Positions 37,919 through 45,137 of a stretch of DNA of 64,000 nt are shown piece by piece. This DNA is from Knoellia sinensis KCTC 19936 (lineage in GTDB: Bacteria > Actinomycetota > Actinomycetes > Actinomycetales > Dermatophilaceae). The notes below the pieces were generated by a model. That model did no database searches and had not been told where the DNA came from. It saw only the letters and a list, made by a program, of their open reading frames with translations. How positions within the stretch are numbered: position 1 is the stretch's first letter; each line of letters starts with the position of its first letter. The translations under genes and the position numbers were made by a program. Where the stretch lies: contig NZ_AVPJ01000004.1 of the NCBI RefSeq assembly GCF_000768705.1, positions 267,798 to 331,797 on the forward strand, written 5' to 3'.

Positions 37919-38461
37919 ATGCCGCGCTACCTCGCCTTCCTGCGCGCCATCAACCTCGGAGCCGTCCGCAAGGTGCCCATGGCGGAACTGCGCGACCAGT
38001 TGGCGGGTGCTGGTTTCACGGATGTCGAAACCCACATTCAGACGGGCAACATCGCCCTGACGTCGCGCATGCGCTCCGCTGCGAAGGTGGAATCGGCCAT
38101 CGAGGCTCTGCTGGGGGAGTGGCGCGGGTTCGACGTCCCGACCATGGTGCGCTCGCCCGCGGAACTGCACGACCTCGCAGCACGGATCGAGATGGCACCC
38201 ACCATGGTCGGCAGCCAGCCACGCCGGTACGTCGCCTTCGCCAAGGGCGAGGTGAGCCCGGCAGCGGCGGCTGCCCTCACGGCATACAAGGACACTCCGG
38301 AGCGTTGCTGCATCGTGGGCAGAGACCTCCTTCTCGAGTACGACACCTCCTTCCCCAATGCACGGCTGGCCGGGGCCAAACTCGAAAAGCTGGCCGGCAC
38401 CGCACTCACGACGCGCGACATCAAGGTCGTCCGCGCCCTCGACGCGAAGTGGGCGTCATGA
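37919..38461 (+). CDS. DUF1697 family protein
   Basis: A 180-residue protein of unknown function. The start RYLAFLRAINLGAVRKVPMAELR and the HIQTGNIAL strand are diagnostic of DUF1697. No catalytic residues are known to me. CAGGAT, a possible -10, is 6 bases before the ATG. Confidence 0.88.
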   Translation: MPRYLAFLRAINLGAVRKVPMAELRDQLAGAGFTDVETHIQTGNIALTSRMRSAAKVESAIEALLGEWRGFDVPTMVRSPAELHDLAARIEMAPTMVGSQPRRYVAFAKGEVSPAAAAALTAYKDTPERCCIVGRDLLLEYDTSFPNARLAGAKLEKLAGTALTTRDIKVVRALDAKWAS

Positions 38462-38587
38462 GGGTGCCTGGCCCATGCCCCGACACTGGAGGATCGCCGC
38501 TCCGTCGCCAGCCGAGCCTGAGCAGCATCGGTCTTGCGGCCACCTGGTCATGACATCTCACCCACGCAACACGAAACGGAGCACCCG

Positions 38588-39055
38588 ATGACCGACACCA
38601 CGCACGATCGGGCCCAGCAGGAAACCGGTGGGACCGGACCAGGGCACCGATCGGTCACGCTGACCCGCACGTCCCATGGCGAGCTCGACGTGACGAACGT
38701 CCGCGGCGGAACCATCCACATCGGCACGGGGGAATCGGACGACTTCACGCCGGTCGAGCTGCTCCTGGCGGCGATCGCGGGCTGCAGCGCCGTCGACGTC
38801 GACTTCATCACGGCGAAGCGGGCCGAACCCACCGAGTTCACGGTCACGAGCGAGGGTGACAAGGTCAAGAGCGCTGACAAGGGCAACCACATGGACAACC
38901 TCGAAGTGACCTTCCGCGTCCGCTTCCCGGAGGGGCCCGAGGGTGACAAGGCGCGCGAGATGCTGCCGCGGGCCATCGCTCAGTCTCACGACAGGCTGTG
39001 CAGCGTGTCGCGCACGGTCCAGCTCGGCACGCCGGTCACCATGCGCGAGGTCTGA
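38588..39055 (+). CDS. OsmC family peroxiredoxin-like protein
   Basis: A 155-residue OsmC/Ohr fold protein. The two redox cysteines are in AAIAGCSAVDV near residue 64 and DRLCSVSRTV near 139, so thiol-dependent peroxide reduction is likely. ACGGAGC precedes ATG 38588. It is followed after 3 bases by the YciO-type gene. Confidence 0.88.
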   Translation: MTDTTHDRAQQETGGTGPGHRSVTLTRTSHGELDVTNVRGGTIHIGTGESDDFTPVELLLAAIAGCSAVDVDFITAKRAEPTEFTVTSEGDKVKSADKGNHMDNLEVTFRVRFPEGPEGDKAREMLPRAIAQSHDRLCSVSRTVQLGTPVTMREV

Positions 39056-39058
39056 GCA

Positions 39059-39682
39059 GTGGCGCGATACCTCGACGTTCACCCTGTCGATCCGCAGCCG
39101 CGCCTTATCGGCCAGGCGGTTTCCGCGTTGCGTGAGGGTGGCCTCATCGCCTATCCGACCGACTCGGGCTACGCCCTCGGCGCTGCGCTGGGCAACCAGG
39201 AAGCCAAGGATCGCATCCGCGACATTCGCCGCCTCGACGACAAGCACCACTACACCCTGGTGTGCGCTGACTTCGCCCAGCTCGGGCACTTCGTCCACGT
39301 GGACAACGCCGTCTTCAGGGCCGTGAAGGCCTCGACCCCCGGCCCCTACACGTTCATTCTCCCGGCCACGGGGGAGGTCCCGCGCAAACTCCTCCATCCC
39401 AAGAAGAAGACCGTGGGCGTCCGCATCCCCGACTACCCCGTGGTGCGCGCTCTCCTCGCCGAATTGGGGGAGCCGATCCTGACCTCGACCCTCATCCTCC
39501 CCGGCGAGACCGAACCGATGACCGATGGCTGGCAGGTCAAGGAGGAGCTCGACCACGCCGTCGATGTCGTCATCGACGCGGGGGAGGCCGGGCGCGAGCC
39601 CACGACCGTCGTCGACCTGTCTGGCGACGTCCCGGAGGTGCTGCGCGTCGGGGCCGGGGACCCCAGTCGCTTCGAGGCGTGA
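39059..39682 (+). CDS. YciO/YrdC/Sua5-family protein
   Basis: A 207-residue member of the Sua5/YrdC/YciO fold. GGLIAYPTDSGYALGAALG near 29-47 and PGPYTFILPAT near 96-106 match the family. It more closely resembles YciO than the threonylcarbamoyl-AMP synthase that makes t6A, so a role in t6A is not assured. Starts with GTG 39059 right after osmC and overlaps the GNAT gene by GTGA. Confidence 0.85.
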   Translation: MARYLDVHPVDPQPRLIGQAVSALREGGLIAYPTDSGYALGAALGNQEAKDRIRDIRRLDDKHHYTLVCADFAQLGHFVHVDNAVFRAVKASTPGPYTFILPATGEVPRKLLHPKKKTVGVRIPDYPVVRALLAELGEPILTSTLILPGETEPMTDGWQVKEELDHAVDVVIDAGEAGREPTTVVDLSGDVPEVLRVGAGDPSRFEA

Positions 39683-40482
39683 GCATCGGACACATTGCCG
39701 AACCGGGGTTCCCGAGCCTGGCGCTGCAGTCGTTCGGTCGCCACGGAGTCGCGCCCAGCCGCGGCTACGTCACCCTCGGTCACGAGGACGCGCTGATCAG
39801 CCACTACCCACCCGAACCGGATCGCCCTTTCGTCGTGCACTGGACGCGGTCCGAACGAGACGCCGACGAGCTTTTCGACGAGCTCACGGCCTACCTGCGT
39901 GATGCCGGTGCGCGGAGCGCGGAATGGTGGTTCCGCGACGACTCGACACCGGAGGGGCTCGAGGACGTGGTCCTCGCGGCAGGAGCCACGACCGTCGAGG
40001 ACCAGGTGTGTGCGGCGCGTGCAGTGGGCGGCAGCCTGCCCGAGATCGCGCCGGGAGTCAGGGTCACCCTCGTCCAGGACGGCGAGGCTCTCGAGGCCGC
40101 AGTCGGCATTGGTGTGACGGTGTTCGGGGAGCCCGATGCCGTCGATCGGAGCAGCCTTCTGGCCGAGGTGCTTGACGATCTTGACCGCGGAACAGGGGCT
40201 TGGGTTCTGGGATGGCTCGGGGATGAACCAGTGGGCAGGGCGCGCGTCGGTTTCGAGTGGGGTATCGCGCCCCTCGTGGGAGCCGCCGTCCTGCCGCACG
40301 CCCGCCGCCGGGGCGTGTATGCCGCGATGCTCGCGGCCCGTCTCGACCTCGCCGCGACGGCTCGATGCCACACGGCCGTGGTCAAGGCACGTCGATCGCA
40401 GTCGCTGCCCGTGCTTCTGCGCGAGGGTTTCGTCCAGGTCGGCCTGGAACGCGCTCACCTCTTGGGACTGCCCGCGGCCTGA
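39679..40482 (+). CDS. GNAT-family N-acetyltransferase
   Basis: A 267-residue protein. The acetyl-CoA binding signature lies near residues 207-225 (LVGAAVLPHARRRGVYAAMLAARL), with the variant R-R-R-G-V-Y in the Q/RxxGxG/A site. The N-terminal half is a divergent, possibly degenerate GNAT fold. The acceptor is unknown. A hairpin follows. Confidence 0.82.
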   Translation: MSIGHIAEPGFPSLALQSFGRHGVAPSRGYVTLGHEDALISHYPPEPDRPFVVHWTRSERDADELFDELTAYLRDAGARSAEWWFRDDSTPEGLEDVVLAAGATTVEDQVCAARAVGGSLPEIAPGVRVTLVQDGEALEAAVGIGVTVFGEPDAVDRSSLLAEVLDDLDRGTGAWVLGWLGDEPVGRARVGFEWGIAPLVGAAVLPHARRRGVYAAMLAARLDLAATARCHTAVVKARRSQSLPVLLREGFVQVGLERAHLLGLPAA

Positions 40483-40498
40483 GCGGTGGGCCCGCATG

Positions 40499-40545
40499 CG
40501 TCACCCCCATCGGTGCATGAGCCGTGTGGACCGATGGGGGTGACG
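40499..40545 (+). terminator. Inverted repeat after the GNAT gene
   Basis: Perfect 16-bp arms at 40499-40514 and 40530-40545 with a 15-base loop. Probable terminator. The next 175 bases to 40720 contain no gene that I can support. Confidence 0.7.
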
Positions 40546-40720
40546 ACGGCCCTGCTCGGGAGGAGGCGAGCCGGGCGTGGCGGCGGTCAGGACGGAACTC
40601 CCTGGTCCGTGCCGAACGCCGCACCATCCACCGTAGGAAGCGTCGGTCAACGCCGGGTTCGGGCCAGGTCAAGAGTTGGTATGCCGGGTCAAGACTTCGT
40701 TCCCCGGTCAGCTGGCAGCG

Positions 40721-41227
40721 TCACCGGCTGAGGAGGGCGGCAAGGGTTCCTCCCAGCTCCGTCGCCCGCGCACGAGCGCCCTCGTCGACGTCGCCCATGA
40801 CCTCCAGGACGTCCGATGCCTGACGCCAGCCCAGTGCCTGAACGATGGACGTCACGGAGCGAACCGCACCGGTGACGTCGTAGCGCCCATGGACCCAGAG
40901 GCCGAACGGCCGCTTCGCCGTCGGACCGGCGGTGGGGGAGTTGTCGGCCCCGCCGGAGTCATCCAGCGCGCCGCCGATCTCCAGGAACGTGGAGTCGAAG
41001 AAGTGCTTGAGCGCGCCGGACATGTAGCCGAAATTGGCGGGCGTCCCGAGGAGATACCCGTCCGCTCCGAGGACGTCGTCCGACGTGGCGTCCAGAGCAG
41101 AGACCACCTCAACGTCCACACCCTCGATGTCCGGGTGCTGCGTTCCCTCGAGCGCCGCGTCGAGCAGGGCGCGGGTTCCGCGCGTCGGGCTGTGGTGGAC
41201 GACAAGGAGACGGGCCATGGTTCTCAT
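40721..41227 (-). CDS. Flavodoxin-fold NAD(P)H/FMN reductase-like protein
   Basis: A 168-residue flavodoxin-like protein. HHSPTRGTRALLDAA near residue 11 is the phosphate-binding loop for FMN, and LLGTPANFGYMSGALKHFFD near 58-77 is the second flavin loop. Likely an FMN-dependent oxidoreductase of unknown substrate. ATG 41227 has GCAGG upstream; ATG 41218 is possible. Confidence 0.85.
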   Translation of the reverse strand: MRTMARLLVVHHSPTRGTRALLDAALEGTQHPDIEGVDVEVVSALDATSDDVLGADGYLLGTPANFGYMSGALKHFFDSTFLEIGGALDDSGGADNSPTAGPTAKRPFGLWVHGRYDVTGAVRSVTSIVQALGWRQASDVLEVMGDVDEGARARATELGGTLAALLSR

Positions 41228-41246
41228 CGTGCCTGCTGCGACGTCC

Positions 41247-41252
41247 TAGGGT
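41247..41252 (+). promoter_or_regulatory. -10 element TAGGGT for leaderless zinc-ribbon gene
   Basis: TAGGGT is 7 bases before ATG 41260. The overlapping CCTAGG also gives a minus-strand TAGGAC facing the flavodoxin-like gene. Confidence 0.5.
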
Positions 41253-41259
41253 GACTCCC

Positions 41260-41388
41260 ATGGCCGACCTGACCGAACCCTGCCCGAACTGTGGCCAGCT
41301 CATGCGCTGGGAAACCTCGCACGAACGGTGTGACGGGTGCGGGTACATCCGCCCGTGCTGTGAGGGTGCGCCTTGCCCGATTCCGTGA
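41260..41388 (+). CDS. 42-residue zinc-ribbon protein
   Basis: A very small, cysteine-rich protein: CPNCG near residue 8, CDGCG near 24, then RPCCEGAPCP. Eight cysteines hold two paired CxxC knuckles and a Cys-rich tail, fitting one zinc ribbon. It has its own -10 element 7 bases from the ATG, and its stop overlaps GTG 41385 of the phosphotransferase gene (GTGA), so translation is coupled. The combination argues it is real despite its size. Function unknown. Confidence 0.75.
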   Translation: MADLTEPCPNCGQLMRWETSHERCDGCGYIRPCCEGAPCPIP

Positions 41389-42275
41389 GGCACGACGAGG
41401 ATCTGATCGCTCGACTGACGGCGGAGCAGCGAGCTGTTGTGGGGGAGTGGCTCCCCGAAGTCGTTGCCCTCAAGGACCACAGTTGGGGTTTGACGGGAAC
41501 GATCGTCCTTGAGGCGCTGTCCGGAGGTGGGCGCGTCATCATCAAGGCCTGCGACGCCACGGACGGGCACTTCGCACGTGAGCTGCGAGCCCACCGGGAG
41601 TGGCTGGGCCCGTGGGTCGCGGCCGATCGGGCTCCACGGCTTCGTCACGTGGACGAGGAGGTGCGTTTGCTCGTGACCGACTTCGTGCCAGGCGATCTCG
41701 TGCAGGGGAGTGGTGCCGAGTTCGAACCGGACACCTATCGGCAGGCAGGCGCCCTGCTGGCCGCTCTCCACGAACAGCACGTCGTCACGGACGAGGACTA
41801 CTGGGAGCAGGAGCAGGAGGCGGCTCTGGCATGGCTGGACAAGGAGCACCGGATCCAACCCGATGTGGAGGCTCGGTTGCGCGCGATCGTCGAAGCGTGG
41901 CCGACGCCTGCCAGCGAGCTGGTCCCGACGCATGGCGACTGGCAGCCGCGCAACTGGGTCATCAGCGATGGGACAGTGTCGGCGATCGACTTCGGGCGGG
42001 CCGCGCTGCGACCGGCGTTCACCGACTTCGCCAGGCTTGCCGCACAACAGTTTCGGGGGAACCGTGACCTTGAGGCCGGCTTCATCGAGGGCTACGGCTC
42101 AGACCCGCGACTCGATGACGGCTGGCAGCGCCAGCGACTCCGAGAGGCCATCGGCACAGCGGTGTGGGCCCACCTCAAGGGCGACGTCACCTTCGAGCAA
42201 CAGGGACATCGCATGATCGAGGAGGCACTGGCGGACGAGGAGGCACTGGCGGACGTGGAGGCAGCGCATGGGTGA
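41385..42275 (+). CDS. Phosphotransferase family protein (APH/choline kinase-like)
   Basis: A 296-residue small-molecule kinase. The catalytic Brenner motif HGDWQPRNWVI is near residue 185 and the metal aspartate in IDFGRAALR near 204. The nucleotide loop is near 30-55. The substrate is unknown; antibiotic resistance should not be assumed. GTG 41385 is chosen for its overlap with the small zinc-ribbon gene; TTG 41373 would also be in frame. The C-terminus has an exact 18-bp tandem duplication (42219-42254) encoding EEALAD twice. Confidence 0.85.
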   Translation: MRHDEDLIARLTAEQRAVVGEWLPEVVALKDHSWGLTGTIVLEALSGGGRVIIKACDATDGHFARELRAHREWLGPWVAADRAPRLRHVDEEVRLLVTDFVPGDLVQGSGAEFEPDTYRQAGALLAALHEQHVVTDEDYWEQEQEAALAWLDKEHRIQPDVEARLRAIVEAWPTPASELVPTHGDWQPRNWVISDGTVSAIDFGRAALRPAFTDFARLAAQQFRGNRDLEAGFIEGYGSDPRLDDGWQRQRLREAIGTAVWAHLKGDVTFEQQGHRMIEEALADEEALADVEAAHG

Positions 42276-42615
42276 CCGGGACGACTTCGAGGCCAACCAA
42301 TTGCGCGTGAGCGCCCTGGCCATCAACGTCGACGTGCCAGATGCGTTGCAGTGGAAGGACTCGCGTCGAGGCGAGGAGTACGTCCTGACGACCCTGAACA
42401 TCCGGCTCCTTCCCAGTGGGCACGTGGCTGCCAAGGCCTATGGGCGTCCGGTTGCTGGCGGGCGCGGTGGTTACACGTCATTCCGGGTTCCGGACCGGTC
42501 CGAGCTGGCAGGCCTCATTGATGCGGCTGCGACGCGGGCTGGTGAACTCTGGACCCACCACAAGGGTCTCGATGCCGCGCCTCGGAACCTCCCGGACTCG
42601 GCCGAAGACCAGTGA
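42268..42615 (+). CDS. Conserved hypothetical protein, 115 residues
   Basis: I do not recognise this protein. It overlaps the phosphotransferase gene by 8 bases and is thus part of the zinc-ribbon operon. The sequence is mixed alpha/beta, with YVLTTLNIRLLPSGHVAAKAYGRPV in the middle, and has no membrane segment or signal peptide. The next gene is convergent and the candidate dif lies between them. Confidence 0.7.
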   Translation: MGDRDDFEANQLRVSALAINVDVPDALQWKDSRRGEEYVLTTLNIRLLPSGHVAAKAYGRPVAGGRGGYTSFRVPDRSELAGLIDAAATRAGELWTHHKGLDAAPRNLPDSAEDQ

Positions 42616-42708
42616 TGTCAGTCGGCGCAATGCCGGGCGGTCGTAGCCACCCCGAGGTTCCGGCGGGGGACCAGGGGTGGCGGGCCGGACGTCATGGCGA
42701 CTGCACTT

Positions 42709-42736
42709 ACTTGACATAATGTTGATTATCGGCGTT
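42709..42736 (-). other. dif: Candidate chromosome dimer resolution site dif
   Basis: A 28-bp AT-rich sequence between convergent genes. Read on the minus strand the left arm is AACGCCGATAA, the centre TCAACA and the right arm TTATGTCAAGT. This matches the actinobacterial dif consensus as I remember it (TTCRCCGATAA, TVNACA, TTATGTCAAGT) at all positions except the first two. The E. coli XerD arm TTATGTTAAAT is similar. The G-rich heptamer GGGGGAG switches strand across this point, which supports it independently. Confidence 0.92.
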
Positions 42737-42741
42737 CCAAT

Positions 42742-43254
42742 TCAAGCAAAGACGGACCAGCAGATGTCGTTGCGCCGCCGCTGATCGTCGAGGACGAGCG
42801 CACGGATCTCGTCGGGCAGCTGCTCACGTTGCCAGTCCCGCTCGAGTCGCCCGAGGCGCCCACTGTCGTCACCGCGAGCCGTCGCCATCACGGCTTTGAT
42901 CGCGTATGCCGCACCGCCCAGATCGTGTTCTGCAACGTGCGGCACGCATGCCGCCTGACCTGCCGCGTATGCCGCAAACCTGGCTGCGCCCGTCAGGTTC
43001 CGTGCCGCTCCCATGGCGTGCCCGCCCGCAGCTCGGGCCGTCATCATGGCGACGTGGCCGCCGGTCCACGCGCGCACGTGCTCGATCGCCGCGCGGGGTC
43101 GTCCATCCTCCGGACAGGTCGATTCGAACAGGTGTAGGACGTGCTCGGCGCACATGGCGGCCCACAGGGCAATGAGTCTGTGATCGACGTCCGTGAGCGT
43201 GCCGCCGCGACGAATCGTCACGAGGCGTGGATCACGAACCTCCGGCAGAATCAC
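42742..43254 (-). CDS. Putative immunity (Imm5-like) family protein
   Basis: A 170-residue helical protein. LPEVRDPRLVTIRRGGTLTD at the start and AIEHVRAWTGG followed by AGGHAMGAARNLTGAARFAA are typical of a family annotated as putative immunity proteins; some databases mislabel it as SbcC. It may protect against a secreted toxin or have another role; no toxin is nearby. It starts with GTG 6 bases after the VOC gene stop, so they form one operon, and it ends 6 bases from dif. Confidence 0.78.
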   Translation of the reverse strand: MILPEVRDPRLVTIRRGGTLTDVDHRLIALWAAMCAEHVLHLFESTCPEDGRPRAAIEHVRAWTGGHVAMMTARAAGGHAMGAARNLTGAARFAAYAAGQAACVPHVAEHDLGGAAYAIKAVMATARGDDSGRLGRLERDWQREQLPDEIRALVLDDQRRRNDICWSVFA

Positions 43255-43260
43255 GCGGTA

Positions 43261-43671
43261 TCACGACGCCTGATTGATCCTCACGTGATTACCGGCCGGA
43301 TCGCGGAAGGCGCAGTCCCGCACACCCCAGGGCTGGTCGGTCGGCTCCTGAGTCACCTCGGCCCCCGTGGCCTGCGCTTTGTCGAACGTCTCCTCAAGCC
43401 GCGGTGTGGTCAGCACGATCGTGGCGAACGTTCCCTTGGCCATCATCTGGGCGATCGTGTTGCGCTCGTCCTCGGTGATGCCCGGGTCGGCGGCAGGCGG
43501 ATGGAGGACGATCGACGGTGAGGAGGTCCCCGCTGGCGCGATCGTGACCCACCGCATCGTGCCCTCGCCGACGACGTTGAGCACTTCGAAACCAAGCGCC
43601 TCGCAGTAGAACGCCATCGAGGCGTCAGGGTCCGTGTGCGGAAGGAACGTGTGCTGAATGGCGATGTCCAT
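43261..43671 (-). CDS. VOC superfamily (glyoxalase/bleomycin-resistance-like) protein
   Basis: A 136-residue protein with the two beta-alpha-beta-beta-beta modules of the VOC fold: IQHTFLPHTDPDASMAFYCEALGF first and the C-terminal VRDCAFRDPAGNHVRI. Metal ligands H near 7 and others could be present, but substrate is unknown. ATG 43671 is 7 bases from a TAACGT -10 element. It precedes the immunity-like gene. Confidence 0.85.
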   Translation of the reverse strand: MDIAIQHTFLPHTDPDASMAFYCEALGFEVLNVVGEGTMRWVTIAPAGTSSPSIVLHPPAADPGITEDERNTIAQMMAKGTFATIVLTTPRLEETFDKAQATGAEVTQEPTDQPWGVRDCAFRDPAGNHVRINQAS

Positions 43672-43678
43672 GAGGCTG

Positions 43679-43684
43679 ACGTTA
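43679..43684 (-). promoter_or_regulatory. -10 element TAACGT for leaderless VOC mRNA
   Basis: Minus-strand TAACGT is 7 bases from ATG 43671 and overlaps the stop codon of the AraC-type gene. Confidence 0.5.
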
Positions 43685-44134
43685 GTTCTGCGCCGGCGGT
43701 CGTGCTTCTCGATTCCTGATCGGTCTGGTGACCGCCTTGGTGACACACGAGGGAAGTTCGCCGTCCGACTCCCCCGCGCGCCGTCGATACGTGCTTGGTG
43801 GCATTCCCACGAGTTCGGCGAAGCGTGTGCTGAACGTGCCCAGGGATGAGAAGCCCACGGCGAAACACACGTCCGTCACGCTCATGTCCCCCCGTCGGAA
43901 CAACGCCATCGCCCGCTCGATGCGTCGCGTCATGAGATAGCTGTAGGGCGACTCTCCGTACGCCGCCTTGAACGACCGGCTCAAATGTCCGGAAGACATG
44001 TGCACGTCACGGGCCAGGGCTTCAACGTCCAGTGGCTGCGCGAACTCACGGTCCATCCGATCCCGAACGCGCCGTAGCAGGGCGAGGTCCCGCAAGCGGT
44101 CCGCGGAGACGGACGATGTGGTCGGTTCGGTCAC
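43682..44134 (-). CDS. AraC-family helix-turn-helix regulator
   Basis: A 150-residue regulator that is almost all DNA-binding domain. Two helix-turn-helix units are clear: LDVEALARDVHMSSGHLSRSF near 36-56 and MSVTDVCFAVGFSSLGTFSTRF near 84-105, followed by GMPPSTYRR. No ligand domain is present. It lies directly upstream of the VOC and immunity-like genes on the same strand and is their likely regulator. GTG 44134 is chosen; CAGAAT 6 bases upstream resembles a leaderless -10. Confidence 0.88.
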   Translation of the reverse strand: MTEPTTSSVSADRLRDLALLRRVRDRMDREFAQPLDVEALARDVHMSSGHLSRSFKAAYGESPYSYLMTRRIERAMALFRRGDMSVTDVCFAVGFSSLGTFSTRFAELVGMPPSTYRRRAGESDGELPSCVTKAVTRPIRNREARPPAQN

Positions 44135-44229
44135 GCCCCGATTCTGCACTGCGGGATGAGTCCGCGCGAGAGCGGTTTGTTGCCCCTGCCCGTGTGTGAC
44201 ACCCTTGCGGCAGAACCCGATTCGGGTTC

Positions 44230-44270
44230 CCGGACGATGGGTGCCGTACCCGGCGACGCGACAAGACGGC
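44230..44270 (+). promoter_or_regulatory. Guanidine-III (ykkC-III) riboswitch
   Basis: The three conserved blocks are present in order: CCGGACGA (44230-44237), GTGCCGTACCCGG (44241-44253) and GACAAGACGGC (44260-44270). CCGG pairs with CCGG, and GTGCCGT nearly pairs with ACGGCCC in the expected pseudoknot. AGGAG at 44275-44279, the ribosome site of the next gene, follows at once, so guanidine binding may control access to it. The gene downstream is an SMR exporter, the usual partner. Confidence 0.9.
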
Positions 44271-44288
44271 CCACAGGAGTGATTCGTC

Positions 44289-44603
44289 ATGGCATGGATC
44301 GTGCTGACGATTTCCGGAGTTCTGGAGGCCGTGTGGGCCACCGCCCTGGGTCGATCAGAGGGTTTCACCCGGGTCGGGCCAACCGTGACTTTCGCGGTGG
44401 CGCTCGTGCTCAGCATGCTCGGTCTCGGATACGCGATGAGGGAGCTCCCCATCGGCACGGCGTATGCCGTGTGGGTCGGGATCGGTGCGGTCGGCACAGT
44501 GGGTTGGGCCATGGCGACGGGCCAGGAGCCGGCGTCCTTGGTGAGGATCCTGCTCGTCGGGATGATCGTCGCGGGTGTCGTGGGGCTCAAGGTCACCCAC
44601 TGA
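44289..44603 (+). CDS. gdx: SMR-family guanidinium exporter (SugE/Gdx type)
   Basis: A 104-residue protein with four membrane segments. WIVLTISGVLEAVWATALGRS is the first helix, with the essential glutamate at residue 12; LPIGTAYAVWVGIGAVGT is the third. The sequence type is SugE/Gdx rather than multidrug EmrE. Combined with the guanidine-III riboswitch upstream, the predicted job is guanidinium export in exchange for protons. It works as a dimer. Its stop overlaps the end of ssb. Confidence 0.93.
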   Translation: MAWIVLTISGVLEAVWATALGRSEGFTRVGPTVTFAVALVLSMLGLGYAMRELPIGTAYAVWVGIGAVGTVGWAMATGQEPASLVRILLVGMIVAGVVGLKVTH

Positions 44604-44928
44604 CCCGCTGACGGGTCAGCTTGGACACTTCCACCTCGTATCGGGAGGCGGCTCCACCTGGCGTACGGAAGAACCTCCGTCGCAACGCTCCCGAGACGTG
44701 AACGTGGTCCCCGTCCGATAGCCGACTCGCGGAGCGACGCGCCTGTGAGGACCAGCACGCGAGGTCGATGGTGTCGACGGGACCACCGGCCGGCCTCGGC
44801 ACGACGAGGCGAAGAGTGACGAGGTCGTCTCCACTCGGTAGGACTCGCGCCTCGGGGGTGCCGCTGACCCGCCCCGAGAGGTGCACGCTGTTCACCGGGT
44901 GACCACGTTCTGGATTCTGAGTCGGCAT
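44593..44928 (-). CDS. ssb: Single-stranded DNA-binding protein-like (short)
   Basis: A 111-residue OB-fold protein. MNSVHLSGRVSGTPEARVLPSGDDLV-type start and DTIDLACWSSQARRSASRLSDGDHVHVSGALRRRFFR fit the SSB fold. It lacks the glycine-rich linker and acidic tip of full SSB, so it is a paralogue rather than the essential SSB. ATG 44928 has AGGGGAGTG upstream; GTG 44895 is an alternative start. Confidence 0.82.
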   Translation of the reverse strand: MPTQNPERGHPVNSVHLSGRVSGTPEARVLPSGDDLVTLRLVVPRPAGGPVDTIDLACWSSQARRSASRLSDGDHVHVSGALRRRFFRTPGGAASRYEVEVSKLTRQRVSG

Positions 44929-44944
44929 CGCCCGCACTCCCCTG

Positions 44945-44974
44945 TCCGTATTTCGCGTTCTGGCTCCATGTCGA
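44945..44974 (-). promoter_or_regulatory. Promoter of the ssb-like gene
   Basis: Minus strand TCGACA (44969-44974) and TACGGA (44945-44950) are 18 bases apart. Confidence 0.5.
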
Positions 44975-45137
44975 TGGTCAGCCTGCGCCCGCACCTGATC
45001 CTGAGGCCAGCCCCAGACGCCCACCTGTGGACAACCACCGGCATCGGCACGGGCCTGTGGACGGCGGATGCGCGGGAATCCCCGGCGGCGGCGCGTCTGC
45101 GATCCGGCCGCGGTCCGTGCCGTGGAACACTGCCCCC

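Noticed and set aside
41385..42275. Phosphotransferase as an aminoglycoside resistance gene
   Set aside because: The Brenner motif fixes only the kinase superfamily; nothing shows a drug substrate.
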